Origin: Hyphomicrobium sp.
GTDB taxonomy: Bacteria; Pseudomonadota; Alphaproteobacteria; Rhizobiales; Hyphomicrobiaceae
Direction: 5' to 3'
NCBI GenBank assembly: GCA_030598645.1
Contig: JAUVPN010000114.1
Span: 1-8,164 of the forward strand
Length of the DNA stretch: 8,164 nt
Shown here one piece after another: positions 1-6,976 of this stretch. The translations under genes and the position numbers were made by a program. Below the pieces are notes generated by a model, which was not told where the DNA came from, made no database searches, and saw nothing but the letters and a program-made list of their open reading frames with translations. Numbering within the stretch: position 1 is the first letter of the stretch; each line of letters opens with the position of its first letter.

Positions 1-938
1 TCATAGGACTGATCGAGATATTGCGCGGCAAATCTGTTGGCAATCACATCGCGGAGGAGCTTAATCGCTTCCGGTAACTCCACGCCATTATCAAGCAGCA
101 TGCCGAGCGTACGGCAAAACCGAATAGTTAGATTGAGCCGCAAGATGTTACCGATGAGGGGCAAACGCAGTAGCAGGGACTCGATCTGCTGGCGGCCCAA
201 CCCTTGTTGCCAAGCAAACACGATTGCCAGCACGAGGCAGAGGAGCGAAACCGCCACAAATTGTCCATTGGCCAGAAGCCAATCAGAAGCGGCGATGACC
301 ATGCGCGCTTGGTCCGGCATCTCCGTGCCAGCTTGGACGATCATCTGTTTGAACCGCGGGACGACGAAGGTGAGCATGATGGTTACGGCAGCGATCGCCA
401 TCGCGATTAGCATGGCGGGATAAAGCATCTCCGACAAAACTTTGCTGCGGAGCTTTTGCGCTTTCTCGCGGCCTTGAGCGATACATTCAAGAACAGTTTC
501 GAGCGTACCACTTGCCTCCGCGACGCGTACCATGCTCGCGTAAACAGGGGGAAAAGCCTGGCCTTGCGCTTCTAAGGCTTCATGAAAACTCTTGCCATTG
601 CCAATTTGATCGCCGACCTGCCCAATCAGCCGCGCTAGCTTCTTAGAACGAGCATCCTTTTCCAAAAACTTTAAGGATTGATCTAGCGGAAGGCCTGCCT
701 TGAGCAGCATGGCTAATTCGCGCGTGAAGAGTGTAACCTGTTGGGCGGATGGTTTGCTGGAAAAGAAAGATCGGCTCCTTGATCCGCCGTCCAGCGCGGC
801 GCGATTGCTCTCAATTACCTCTACGGGGAGATGCCCAAGCTTGTGCAAATCGTCGAGAACACTTGAGCGGCTAGCCGCCACAATTTCGCCGGTCAATTTG
901 CTGCCGCTGCGGGTGACGGCGCTGTAACGGTAAAGCAT
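1..938 (-). CDS. gspF: GspF, type II secretion inner-membrane platform protein (3' end cut by window edge)
   Basis: This is the polytopic inner-membrane platform protein of the T2SS, which links the GspE ATPase to pseudopilus assembly. Translating the minus strand gives 312 residues with no stop before position 1. The family is usually about 400 residues, so roughly 90 C-terminal residues, including the last membrane segment, are missing. The N-terminus (MLYRYSAVTRSG) is typical. The first T2SSF helical domain spans about residues 68-195, with FTRELAMLLKAGLPL, and is followed by the conserved YPAML and VPRF around the first membrane segment (about 173-195). A second membrane segment lies at about 226-243. 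The second T2SSF repeat starts near 272 (RFCRTLGMLLDNGVELPEAI). The start is ambiguous by one codon: AGGAG precedes GTG at 941 by 6 nt and ATG at 938 by 9 nt. The gene lies 126 nt downstream of gspE in the same direction and is probably co-transcribed with it. Confidence 0.93.
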   Translation of the reverse strand, partial: MLYRYSAVTRSGSKLTGEIVAASRSSVLDDLHKLGHLPVEVIESNRAALDGGSRSRSFFSSKPSAQQVTLFTRELAMLLKAGLPLDQSLKFLEKDARSKKLARLIGQVGDQIGNGKSFHEALEAQGQAFPPVYASMVRVAEASGTLETVLECIAQGREKAQKLRSKVLSEMLYPAMLIAMAIAAVTIMLTFVVPRFKQMIVQAGTEMPDQARMVIAASDWLLANGQFVAVSLLCLVLAIVFAWQQGLGRQQIESLLLRLPLIGNILRLNLTIRFCRTLGMLLDNGVELPEAIKLLRDVIANRFAAQYLDQSY

Positions 939-1006
939 CACCTTGCACTCCTAAATGTCGGCTCGAAAATGCCATCACGAAACAAACCAAGCCGAAAACG
1001 CGCCAC
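938..1006 (-). CDS. Possible 22-codon leader frame ending on the gspF start
   Basis: A GTG-initiated frame of 22 codons lies in the gspE-gspF gap. Its TGA overlaps the gspF ATG (TGATG), an arrangement that can couple translation. A weak AGGA sits 9 nt before the GTG. The peptide (MARFRLGLFRDGIFEPTFRSAR) is basic and matches no family I recognise. The only support is its position and the stop/start overlap, so it may be a chance frame. Confidence 0.15.
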   Translation of the reverse strand: MARFRLGLFRDGIFEPTFRSAR

Positions 1007-1064
1007 TTGCTAACTTCCTTAATTACCTCCCGTGTGCCACCATCAGTCCTCCGCAAAGCCCACT

Positions 1065-2741
1065 TTAGACGTCGACCGCGACCCGGCGCACTTCCTCAAT
1101 CGTGGTCAGGCCTTCCTGACACTTTTTAAGACCGTCAGAAACCATTGTGGCCATCCCCTTGCGACATGCAGTTTCTTCAATCGTGGCAGAACGGGCATTT
1201 GGTTGAATCAATTCCCTGATTTCGTCATCGATATCGAGGACCTCGGATATAACGATCCGGTCACTGTAACCGGTGCCGAAGCATCTATCGCAACCGCTCG
1301 CGTGCCACAGCGTCGCCGGAGAGTCGCCAATCGACATCAATGCTCGCCTATTGGAGAGGGGGAAATCATCGGGAGCGGAAACAGACTCCCTGCAATGCGG
1401 GCATAAAACCCGGACGAGCCGCTGACCGATCACGCATCTGAGCGACGAGGCGAGGAGAAATGCGTCGATGCCCATGTCAAGAAGGCGTGGGATGGCACCG
1501 GAGGCGGTATTGGTATGCAGCGTCGATAATACCAGGTGGCCCGTGAGTGCTGCATGAATGCCGACGCTTGCAGTCTCGGCATCGCGCATTTCGCCGACCA
1601 TCAAGACATCCGGATCATGCCTTAAGAACGACCGCAAGACGTTTGCGAACGTGAGGCCAATCGCTGGCTTGGCCTGGGTCTGATTAACACCATCAATTTC
1701 GTACTCAATCGGATCCTCGATCGAAAGAATCTTCCGGTGCGATTGATTGAGCAAGGAAAGAGCGGTGGCCAGGGTCGTCGTCTTGCCACTTCCCGTCGGA
1801 CCCGTAACCAGGATAAGGCCGTAAGGTGCAAAAAGGTGCTTACGGATGACATCCTCATCACGCTTACAAAATCCTAGCGCAGCGAAGTCGAGGACCCTAC
1901 GCACATTATCGAGCAAGCGAATTGAAACTGCTTCCCCATAAATGGTTGGCATCGTTGCCACACGCAGGTCAAAACGATGCTCATTGATCCGAATGCGAGC
2001 ACGGCCATCTTGGGGCAATCTCCGTTCGGCAATATTGAGACCCGACAAGATCTTCACGCGTGAAACAATGGCTTTTGCCATTTGCGCGGGCGGCGTCGAA
2101 ATCTCACGCAGCATGCCATCAACACGCATGCGGATGGCTAAGCGCCGGTCAAAAGGCTCAATGTGAATGTCAGTCGCACGCGCATGTATCGCATCTTGAA
2201 TCAATTGATTGACGAATTTGACCGTCGGCGCTCCGAGCGCCATATCGCGCAAATGTTCGATGTCATCGCCCGTTGACTCTGTCGTTTTTCCGTCCTGCCA
2301 TACATCCACCTCTTCCCGGGCCCGCGCCGAGCGCTCAATAGCTGTTTGGATATCCTCAATCGCGGCCACACGAGGAATGACGGGCCGCTCTAAGGCGAGC
2401 CGAAGCGCGTTTATGGTAGGGGCATCTGATGGATCCTCCATCGCAATCAGAATTCCGTCGTCGGCCTCGCCAAGCGGAAACACTTTGTTTTCGCGGAGAA
2501 AAGCGTGAGATAAATTATCGACGGAAAACGCGTGCTTAGACCATTGCTCCTCTTCGACCATTGGCACGCCATGATAGTCGGCAATTGCTCGAACGAGTGT
2601 GTGAGACTGCAGCGAGGACGATTTCCGCAACGCCGAGTAAAGAGAGGTCCCGGTTTCCCTGCGGAACTTATCGACTTTACCGAGCTCGACCTCGGATATG
2701 AGCTCCTGGCTTACTAGGTACTCCTCAAAGCCCGTAAACAT
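1065..2741 (-). CDS. gspE: GspE, type II secretion ATPase
   Basis: This is the cytoplasmic hexameric ATPase that powers pseudopilus assembly in the T2SS. It is complete at 558 residues, near the usual length of about 500-560. Residues 1 to about 150 form the MshEN-type N-terminal region, which docks to GspL-like partners. The core shows RMRVDGML at 204, Walker A GPTGSGKT at 314-321, the Asp box SIEDPIEYEID at 340, Walker B with DPDVLMVGEMRD at 376-387, and the His box LTGHLVLSTLHTNTA at 399. A four-cysteine zinc module follows (C447, C450, C484, C487; C-x2-C-x33-C-x2-C), which is characteristic of GspE. The ATG at 2741 is chosen because the frame is blocked upstream by TGA with no other start between. 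No clear Shine-Dalgarno is visible. It is divergent from gspD and upstream of gspF. PilB/MshE-type ATPases share these motifs, but the adjacent gspF and the nearby N0-N3 secretin support GspE. Confidence 0.95.
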   Translation of the reverse strand: MFTGFEEYLVSQELISEVELGKVDKFRRETGTSLYSALRKSSSLQSHTLVRAIADYHGVPMVEEEQWSKHAFSVDNLSHAFLRENKVFPLGEADDGILIAMEDPSDAPTINALRLALERPVIPRVAAIEDIQTAIERSARAREEVDVWQDGKTTESTGDDIEHLRDMALGAPTVKFVNQLIQDAIHARATDIHIEPFDRRLAIRMRVDGMLREISTPPAQMAKAIVSRVKILSGLNIAERRLPQDGRARIRINEHRFDLRVATMPTIYGEAVSIRLLDNVRRVLDFAALGFCKRDEDVIRKHLFAPYGLILVTGPTGSGKTTTLATALSLLNQSHRKILSIEDPIEYEIDGVNQTQAKPAIGLTFANVLRSFLRHDPDVLMVGEMRDAETASVGIHAALTGHLVLSTLHTNTASGAIPRLLDMGIDAFLLASSLRCVIGQRLVRVLCPHCRESVSAPDDFPLSNRRALMSIGDSPATLWHASGCDRCFGTGYSDRIVISEVLDIDDEIRELIQPNARSATIEETACRKGMATMVSDGLKKCQEGLTTIEEVRRVAVDV

Positions 2742-2824
2742 GGCACGACCAACATTGTTTTTACTTGTGCGCCGAGTAAATCAACCCTCGTATCAAGAAA
2801 GGGGCGCTTCAGACGAGCATCATT

Positions 2825-2853
2825 ACTCTAGTCTATAGAGCTCAACCTTTCAA
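2825..2853 (-). promoter_or_regulatory. Candidate sigma70 promoter for gspE-gspF with internal inverted repeat
   Basis: On the minus strand, TTGAAA (2853-2848, five of six to the -35 consensus) and TAGAGT (2830-2825, four of six to the -10 consensus) are separated by exactly 17 nt. Transcription would start near 2818 and leave a leader of about 77 nt before gspE. The inverted repeat CTCTA-N5-TAGAG (2826-2840) overlaps the -10 and spacer, so a repressor could act there. This is prediction only. Confidence 0.45.
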
Positions 2854-2890
2854 CTCGCCCGCGCGGCACAGCGTCTGGTTGATTACTGTA

Positions 2891-2909
2891 AACCATATGC
2901 GCATTGGTT
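2891..2909. repeat. Imperfect palindrome, possible operator
   Basis: AACCA and TGGTT flank a perfect ATGCGCAT centre, with one extra T in the left half. It lies about 40 nt upstream of the candidate gspE -35, where an activator or repressor dimer could bind. No protein is known to bind here. Confidence 0.35.
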
Positions 2910-2998
2910 ATGCTCGAACTGGCTCCGCCTCAGATGCTTCGTCCCAGGGGCGGTCGTAGCGAATCTGGCCGCCAGCTATGTCGAGGTTTCAACCCGGA

Positions 2999-3036
2999 AG
3001 CCGCAGGAGAGCGCACGGCGTCCCGATACTGCGGCT
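2999..3036. repeat. Inverted repeat with 8-bp perfect arms
   Basis: AGCCGCAG (2999-3006) and CTGCGGCT (3029-3036) are perfect inverted copies around a 22-nt loop. The repeat lies 13 nt past the stop of the minus-strand frame at 3049-3417, so it could end or protect that transcript. No run of T follows on either strand, which makes a classical intrinsic terminator unlikely. Confidence 0.4.
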
Positions 3037-3048
3037 GGGCTGCATCCC

Positions 3049-3417
3049 TCAGGTTTGCGTTGGCTTGGTCGCCTTTGGATTGTCATGTGAAGTGTGGCTC
3101 ACGCGATCGGCGGCATCTAAAGAGTGCACGACGTGATCCTCGGCAGTGCCCCTAATGGCAGCCAGTATGTGCGGTTTGAGCACAACGTTGTTGCGGTCTT
3201 CACTGGGCGCCAGCAATTGGGCCATCGTGGCCACTCTTGCTGCTGTCCACTCAAATACAGCGCGGGCGCAGAACCCGGTCACTAAGACACTTTCTGAGCC
3301 CACGTAGAACAGGCGCACTTCATTGGGCCGTTCGCAAAAGTCGTCGTCATGAAGCCCGGCAAACATAAGCTTCGGAACTGAGAATCGTGCCGTAACCCAC
3401 GACGACAGGGGCCCCAC
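3049..3417 (-). CDS. Hypothetical protein with histone H2A-like C-terminal half
   Basis: This frame codes for 122 residues from a GTG. It is open further upstream, to a TAA near 3588, but has no better start and no good ribosome binding site. Codons are G-rich at position 1, as in real genes. Residues 53-98 resemble the alpha2-L2-alpha3 part of histone H2A. AVFEW (53-57) compares with H2A AVLEY, and KPHILAAIR (81-89) with PRHLQLAIR. The spacing between the two motifs is close to H2A, with one extra residue. YVGSESV (38-44) recalls RVGAGAPV at the start of H2A alpha2 but needs a 4-residue insertion. Residues 13-21 could be a short alpha1. Seen directly: the frame and the motif spacing. Inferred: the fold. 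It could equally be a chance frame or a gene remnant. It has no obvious link to secretion. Confidence 0.4.
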   Translation of the reverse strand: MGPLSSWVTARFSVPKLMFAGLHDDDFCERPNEVRLFYVGSESVLVTGFCARAVFEWTAARVATMAQLLAPSEDRNNVVLKPHILAAIRGTAEDHVVHSLDAADRVSHTSHDNPKATKPTQT

Positions 3418-3934
3418 CGCAGGCCTACTCGCTTGCGTGCCGGGGAAACCTGACCCTGATTCGATACAGTGGTAACGCAGACTTAGGATGCAATGTCTCG
3501 ACGATGATTGGTCAGCAAAGCCGCTGTGTCCTTGGTCGACCGAACTCCGAATCCCTCGCTTGGCCCGCCAAGTGTGGGAACGTTGTTAATAGGCCATCTA
3601 ATTATTCTGGCGGCCCAGCCGCTTCCGTGCTCGCCACATCGGGGTTTTATAGGCTGTGAGTTTCGGCGCACGTCAGCCATCCACAATGTCGAATCGTGTT
3701 AAAGGCGCTAAGAACGGTGGTTCTCACCTTTGAACGGTGGGCGCAGAGGTTGGGTAGTTGCTGCCAAGAAAACCTGAGTTGCAAGTTTGTTGCACCGAAA
3801 TAAGCGAGACCCGATTTTTGCGGCTAGTACGATAGTGAAGTGCGTCTATTCTGAAGCTACGGGGGTTTGGTTGCAGGACCGGACCCGCGGAGTTGGATGA
3901 TGGATAAATTGGGCGAGAACCGCATAGTCGCTGG
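3418..3934. other. Intergenic stretch upstream of gspD
   Basis: No gene is supported in these 517 nt. Short frames on both strands (for example 3508-3702 plus and 3483-3686 minus) match nothing I recognise and overlap each other. The stretch contains a small hairpin CTTGG-CCCG-CCAAG at 3559-3572 and paired GAACGGTGG repeats at 3712-3740. I found no convincing sigma70 promoter for gspD. TTGCAC (3790-3795) lacks a good -10 at the right distance. Confidence 0.55.
3712..3740. repeat. Two direct repeats of GAACGGTGG, 20 nt apart
   Basis: Identical 9-mers start at 3712 and 3732, a spacing of about two helical turns. The first copy also begins a small hairpin, GAAC-GGTG-GTTC (3712-3723). The pair lies about 200 nt upstream of gspD and could be a tandem binding site for a regulator. 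There is no match to a known operator. Confidence 0.3.
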
Positions 3935-3968
3935 ATGCTTAAACGATTTAAGAGCAACTCGTCCCTGA
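3897..3968 (+). CDS. Possible short upstream frame overlapping the gspD start
   Basis: A 23-codon frame begins with two consecutive ATGs (3897, 3900) preceded by GGAG at 3889-3892. Its stop lies 31 nt inside gspD in a different frame. The gspD ATG itself has no visible Shine-Dalgarno, so this frame has the better initiation signal. It may serve translational control, or it may be accidental. Confidence 0.2.
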   Translation: MMDKLGENRIVAGCLNDLRATRP

Positions 3969-6145
3969 CCTGGTGGAATAGTTTGTTCCTCGCCGGTCTT
4001 TTCTGCGCAGTTACCTCCGCATGCACATCTCCACACGAGGCGGAGATCTTAGACCCACCGGACATGTTGGATCAGTTGGCGAACGCAGATTTGTCAGCTT
4101 CGAGGCCCTCAAGTCGCGGCTCTGGGCAGGTGGAGTATGCGAGCAATTCGGCATGGGGATCAGAGGCCGAGCTCTATCCTGGCAGTGATGAGGTTGTCAG
4201 GGAAAAAAAAAGGCGTGCTGCACGCGGTGAGGGTGTTTCCCGTGTTCAAAACGGGTACCAGCTAAATTTCAATGACGCGGAACTGTCAGAAGTTGCAAAG
4301 GTTATCTTGAGGGACACGCTCGGCATTCCGTACATCTATAATCCTCGTGTGCAAGGGCGCGTCACTGTGTCGACGGGAGGGCCAGTTTCGCGCCGGGATT
4401 TGCTTTCCGTTCTTGAAAGCGTCTTGGAAATGAACCGCGGCGCTTTGGTTGTCGAGGAAAACCTCTACCGCATTGTCCCAGAGGCCGAGGCACGCAAGGC
4501 AGCTCCAATATCCGTCGACTACGCAGAGGAGGCCAGAGAGGTTGGTCCAGGCTATGGGGTATCGATCGTTCCTCTCAAATATGTTTCAAGCAAGACGATG
4601 ATGCGAATGCTCGTGTCGCTTGCCTCGAAGAAAGACCGCCCGAAGGCCATTGTTGACAATAACCTTTTGATCGTTCGTGGGACAGGTCAGCAGCGCGAGT
4701 CCTTGTTGGAAATCGTTTACATGTTCGATGTCGAATGGATGAGAGGACAGTCGGCCGGGATCTTCACGCTTGAGAACTCCACGCCTGAAGAAGTCATTAT
4801 TGAGTTGAAGAAGGTCTTCCAAGCAGACAGTCAAGGCGCAGGATTGATACGATACCAGGCGATTAATCGCTTGAACGCTGTACTGGTGCTCACGCAGAAG
4901 TCGGAGTTGCTTGACAAGGTAGATCTTTGGGTGTCGCGACTCGATCGCGGTGGCCCGGAGGCCGAGAACTATTTTGTCTATCGGGTGGAGAACGGACGGG
5001 CAAATGATCTTGCCGAACTTCTGACAGCGGCGTTTGGCGGAGGGGGGGGCATCGTTCGTCGCGCCGAAGAAGCCGAAGTCACGCCAACCGAATCTGCGTT
5101 CGAGATAGCAACGGAAGGCGCTGCGCCCGGTGACGAGGCGGCATCTCTCGTGACTGGCTCAACAACACCTGGGGCGGGTGCGACTTCGTCTGGCGTTCTC
5201 ATAATTCCCGATGAGCGCAATAACAAGTTGCTCATAAAGGCGTCGGGCAGGGACCTGCGCAAGATCTTGGGCATTCTTCGTAGCATCGACACGCCACCGC
5301 TACAGGTGCTCATCAATGCTACGCTCGCAGAGGTGAGGCTCAACGACAACCTGGAATATGGCGTGCAATTCTTCCTGCAGCAGAACCAAGGGAAGACGGG
5401 GACACTCGGCTTCAGCAATGGCAGTCAAATCGGAATTGCGCCAAGCGCTCCTGGCTTAAATTTCATTGTCGGCTCACTCGTGAACAATCCCCGCATCATA
5501 CTTGATGCCTTAGCTAAAGAAACGTCAGTCCGCATAGTCTCCTCCCCGTCGGTGGTGGCGCTTCACAATCGGCCTGCGACATTGACGGTGGGAGATGAAG
5601 TTCCGTTTGCTAGCCGATCAGCTGTAAGCGTTATTAGCCCCGACGCGCCAGTGGTTAACGAGATCGAGTACAAAAAAACCGGTGTCATCTTGACGGTCAC
5701 TCCAAGGATCAATTCCAACGGGCTTGTCACGATGGAAATTGAGCAGGAAATCAGTGCGGTCGCACGCACTTCGACCGGCGACACACTGACGCCGACAATT
5801 AATCAGCGCAAAATCGCAAGCACGATTGCGGTGCAAAGCGGCCAGATGGTTGTTCTCGGTGGCCTTATTAGTGAGGGGCTCGAATACGATAAAAGCAGTA
5901 TCCCTGTGTTGGGAAAAATTCCCTACCTGGGCGACATTTTAGGCGGCAATACATTGAAGACAAAACTGAGAACGGAGCTTGTTATCTTTTTGCAGCCTCT
6001 CGTCATTCGCGACCCCCAAGATGCCAGCCGAGCCGCCGAAGAAGTCCGTGCACGCTTGCAATCGCTTGCGCCCCGCCCTGCGGCCTGGGATGTTCAAGTT
6101 GAAGATCCGATGGCAGAGACATTCAACGGGAAATTCAAAAAGTAG
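3935..6145 (+). CDS. gspD: GspD, type II secretion outer-membrane secretin
   Basis: GspD forms the multimeric outer-membrane channel through which folded T2SS substrates leave the periplasm. It is complete at 736 residues, at the upper side of the usual 650-750. A hydrophobic signal segment (about 15-29) ends in VTSAC, so Cys30 may be lipidated. Thr at -3 is atypical for a lipobox, and signal peptidase I cleavage is an alternative. N0 spans about 102-185, N1 about 205-268, N2 about 273-338 and N3 about 343-455. N3 carries a long Gly/Ala/Thr-rich loop (about 366-418). The secretin domain (about 456-695) shows VRIVSSPSVVALHNRPA at 532, VGDEVPF at 552, QSGQMVVLGGL at 634 and PVLGKIPYLGDILGG at 657-671. 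The ATG at 3935 follows an in-frame TAA at 3905 with no other start between. There is no AMIN domain, which argues against PilQ. The gene contains an A9 run (4203-4211) and a G8 run (5042-5049). Confidence 0.96.
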   Translation: MLKRFKSNSSLTWWNSLFLAGLFCAVTSACTSPHEAEILDPPDMLDQLANADLSASRPSSRGSGQVEYASNSAWGSEAELYPGSDEVVREKKRRAARGEGVSRVQNGYQLNFNDAELSEVAKVILRDTLGIPYIYNPRVQGRVTVSTGGPVSRRDLLSVLESVLEMNRGALVVEENLYRIVPEAEARKAAPISVDYAEEAREVGPGYGVSIVPLKYVSSKTMMRMLVSLASKKDRPKAIVDNNLLIVRGTGQQRESLLEIVYMFDVEWMRGQSAGIFTLENSTPEEVIIELKKVFQADSQGAGLIRYQAINRLNAVLVLTQKSELLDKVDLWVSRLDRGGPEAENYFVYRVENGRANDLAELLTAAFGGGGGIVRRAEEAEVTPTESAFEIATEGAAPGDEAASLVTGSTTPGAGATSSGVLIIPDERNNKLLIKASGRDLRKILGILRSIDTPPLQVLINATLAEVRLNDNLEYGVQFFLQQNQGKTGTLGFSNGSQIGIAPSAPGLNFIVGSLVNNPRIILDALAKETSVRIVSSPSVVALHNRPATLTVGDEVPFASRSAVSVISPDAPVVNEIEYKKTGVILTVTPRINSNGLVTMEIEQEISAVARTSTGDTLTPTINQRKIASTIAVQSGQMVVLGGLISEGLEYDKSSIPVLGKIPYLGDILGGNTLKTKLRTELVIFLQPLVIRDPQDASRAAEEVRARLQSLAPRPAAWDVQVEDPMAETFNGKFKK

Positions 6146-6162
6146 ATGCAGCTCGCCCTAAG

Positions 6163-6198
6163 TTGCGCATCGGCGGAATGCGGATGCGCGATTTGTTT
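6163..6198 (+). terminator. Candidate intrinsic terminator after gspD
   Basis: GCGCATC (6165-6171) and GATGCGC (6183-6189) form a perfect 7-bp stem with an 11-nt loop. T-A and T-G pairs extend it to 9 bp. It is followed by ATTTGTTT (6191-6198). It starts 18 nt after the gspD stop and lies between two convergent genes. The T tract is interrupted, so strength is uncertain. Confidence 0.5.
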
Positions 6199-6212
6199 CG
6201 TGACGTTTGACG

Positions 6213-6863
6213 TCAGGCCCGGGTGAGCAGCCTGGTGAAACCAGAGTCAAGGCCCAGGGTGTTCGCACACCAAACGAACCAGATCAATGGTGCTAGAAAG
6301 ACCCCAAAGGCCACGGCGGTAGACCTTCGGATCGAGCGCACGTTCTGCAAATGACTTAAGAGCACGAAAGAAACGGCCAATACGCATGCAAGCAGTAGTA
6401 CGTGCCCGAGACCAGGTAGCCCAGTCCAGGCGCCGGCTGAGGCCGCCAATTTAACGTCACCAAGGCCAAGTCCCTCCCGTTTGCGCCAAACAAAATAGAG
6501 CTGCCTGATTGTGTAGAAGATGGCTGCGCCCAGGACAGCTGCACTTAAGTGCTCCAGCACAACTATATGGTGGCCCTGGCCATCATGCAGCAGCCGGGCA
6601 ACGAGCAAACCAGCCGGGATCGACGGAAGCGACAAAACGTCAGGGACAATAAACTTCCGTGCGTCGACAACCGCGATAGCTAGCATGGTCCAGCCCAAGA
6701 GACATGAGACAAGAGCGATTGCTGGTTCAAAAACGAAGAATGATGTTGCTGCAATGGTGATAGCTAGACATGCGATCAGCGCGATTAAAGCCTGCGATGT
6801 CATTGGGAATGGATGACTAGACCTTACCATCGATTGTCCGCCGAAATTCTTATCCAATACCAT
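6213..6863 (-). CDS. Short type IV prepilin peptidase (A24 family, GspO/CpaA-like)
   Basis: This is an inner-membrane aspartic protease that removes the short leader from type IV prepilin-like proteins; here the likely substrates are T2SS pseudopilins. At 216 residues it has only the A24 peptidase part. It shows the first catalytic motif VVDARKFIVPD with Asp67, then KREGLGLGDVKL with the GxGD Asp136, and the C-terminal AFGVFLAPLIWF. About six membrane segments are visible. The N-terminal methyltransferase region with its CxxC pairs, found in PilD and GspO of about 290 residues, is absent. Length and layout resemble TadV/CpaA enzymes, but no tad genes are seen. The start is uncertain: ATGs at 6863, 6830 and 6803 all lack a strong ribosome binding site, and the one at 6803 falls directly before the first membrane helix. 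It is convergent with gspD. Confidence 0.88.
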   Translation of the reverse strand: MVLDKNFGGQSMVRSSHPFPMTSQALIALIACLAITIAATSFFVFEPAIALVSCLLGWTMLAIAVVDARKFIVPDVLSLPSIPAGLLVARLLHDGQGHHIVVLEHLSAAVLGAAIFYTIRQLYFVWRKREGLGLGDVKLAASAGAWTGLPGLGHVLLLACVLAVSFVLLSHLQNVRSIRRSTAVAFGVFLAPLIWFVWCANTLGLDSGFTRLLTRA

Positions 6864-6976
6864 CGAGGTCGACTAACTAAGAAGCTGCGACCCCAATGTC
6901 TGCACGCAGTCTCGCAAGTTATCCCTCAGGTTAACTACCAAAGGCCCTAGGTTGGGCGACGAGTAAAGATCATTAT

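Larger units (their letters stand above)
2742..3048. other. Intergenic stretch upstream of gspE
   Basis: I see no convincing gene here. The stretch holds the candidate gspE promoter, a 19-nt imperfect palindrome (2891-2909) and most of a long inverted repeat (2999-3036). A plus-strand frame that starts at 2904 and runs into the neighbouring minus-strand frame has no recognisable protein features and is treated as chance. Confidence 0.6.

Noticed and set aside
871..1056. 61-residue minus-strand frame with a hydrophobic stretch, in the gspE-gspF gap
   Set aside because: It starts at TTG and runs about 70 nt into gspF in another frame, and it matches no family. Its hydrophobic part is short and probably accidental.
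2904..3155. Plus-strand frame of 83 residues
   Set aside because: It is Arg/Ser/Pro-rich with no recognisable motif, and it overlaps the more gene-like minus-strand frame.
3483..3702. Opposed short frames on both strands
   Set aside because: Neither shows a family motif or ribosome binding site, and they overlap each other almost fully.
3724..4065. 113-residue minus-strand frame
   Set aside because: It overlaps the start of gspD in antisense and has no recognisable features.
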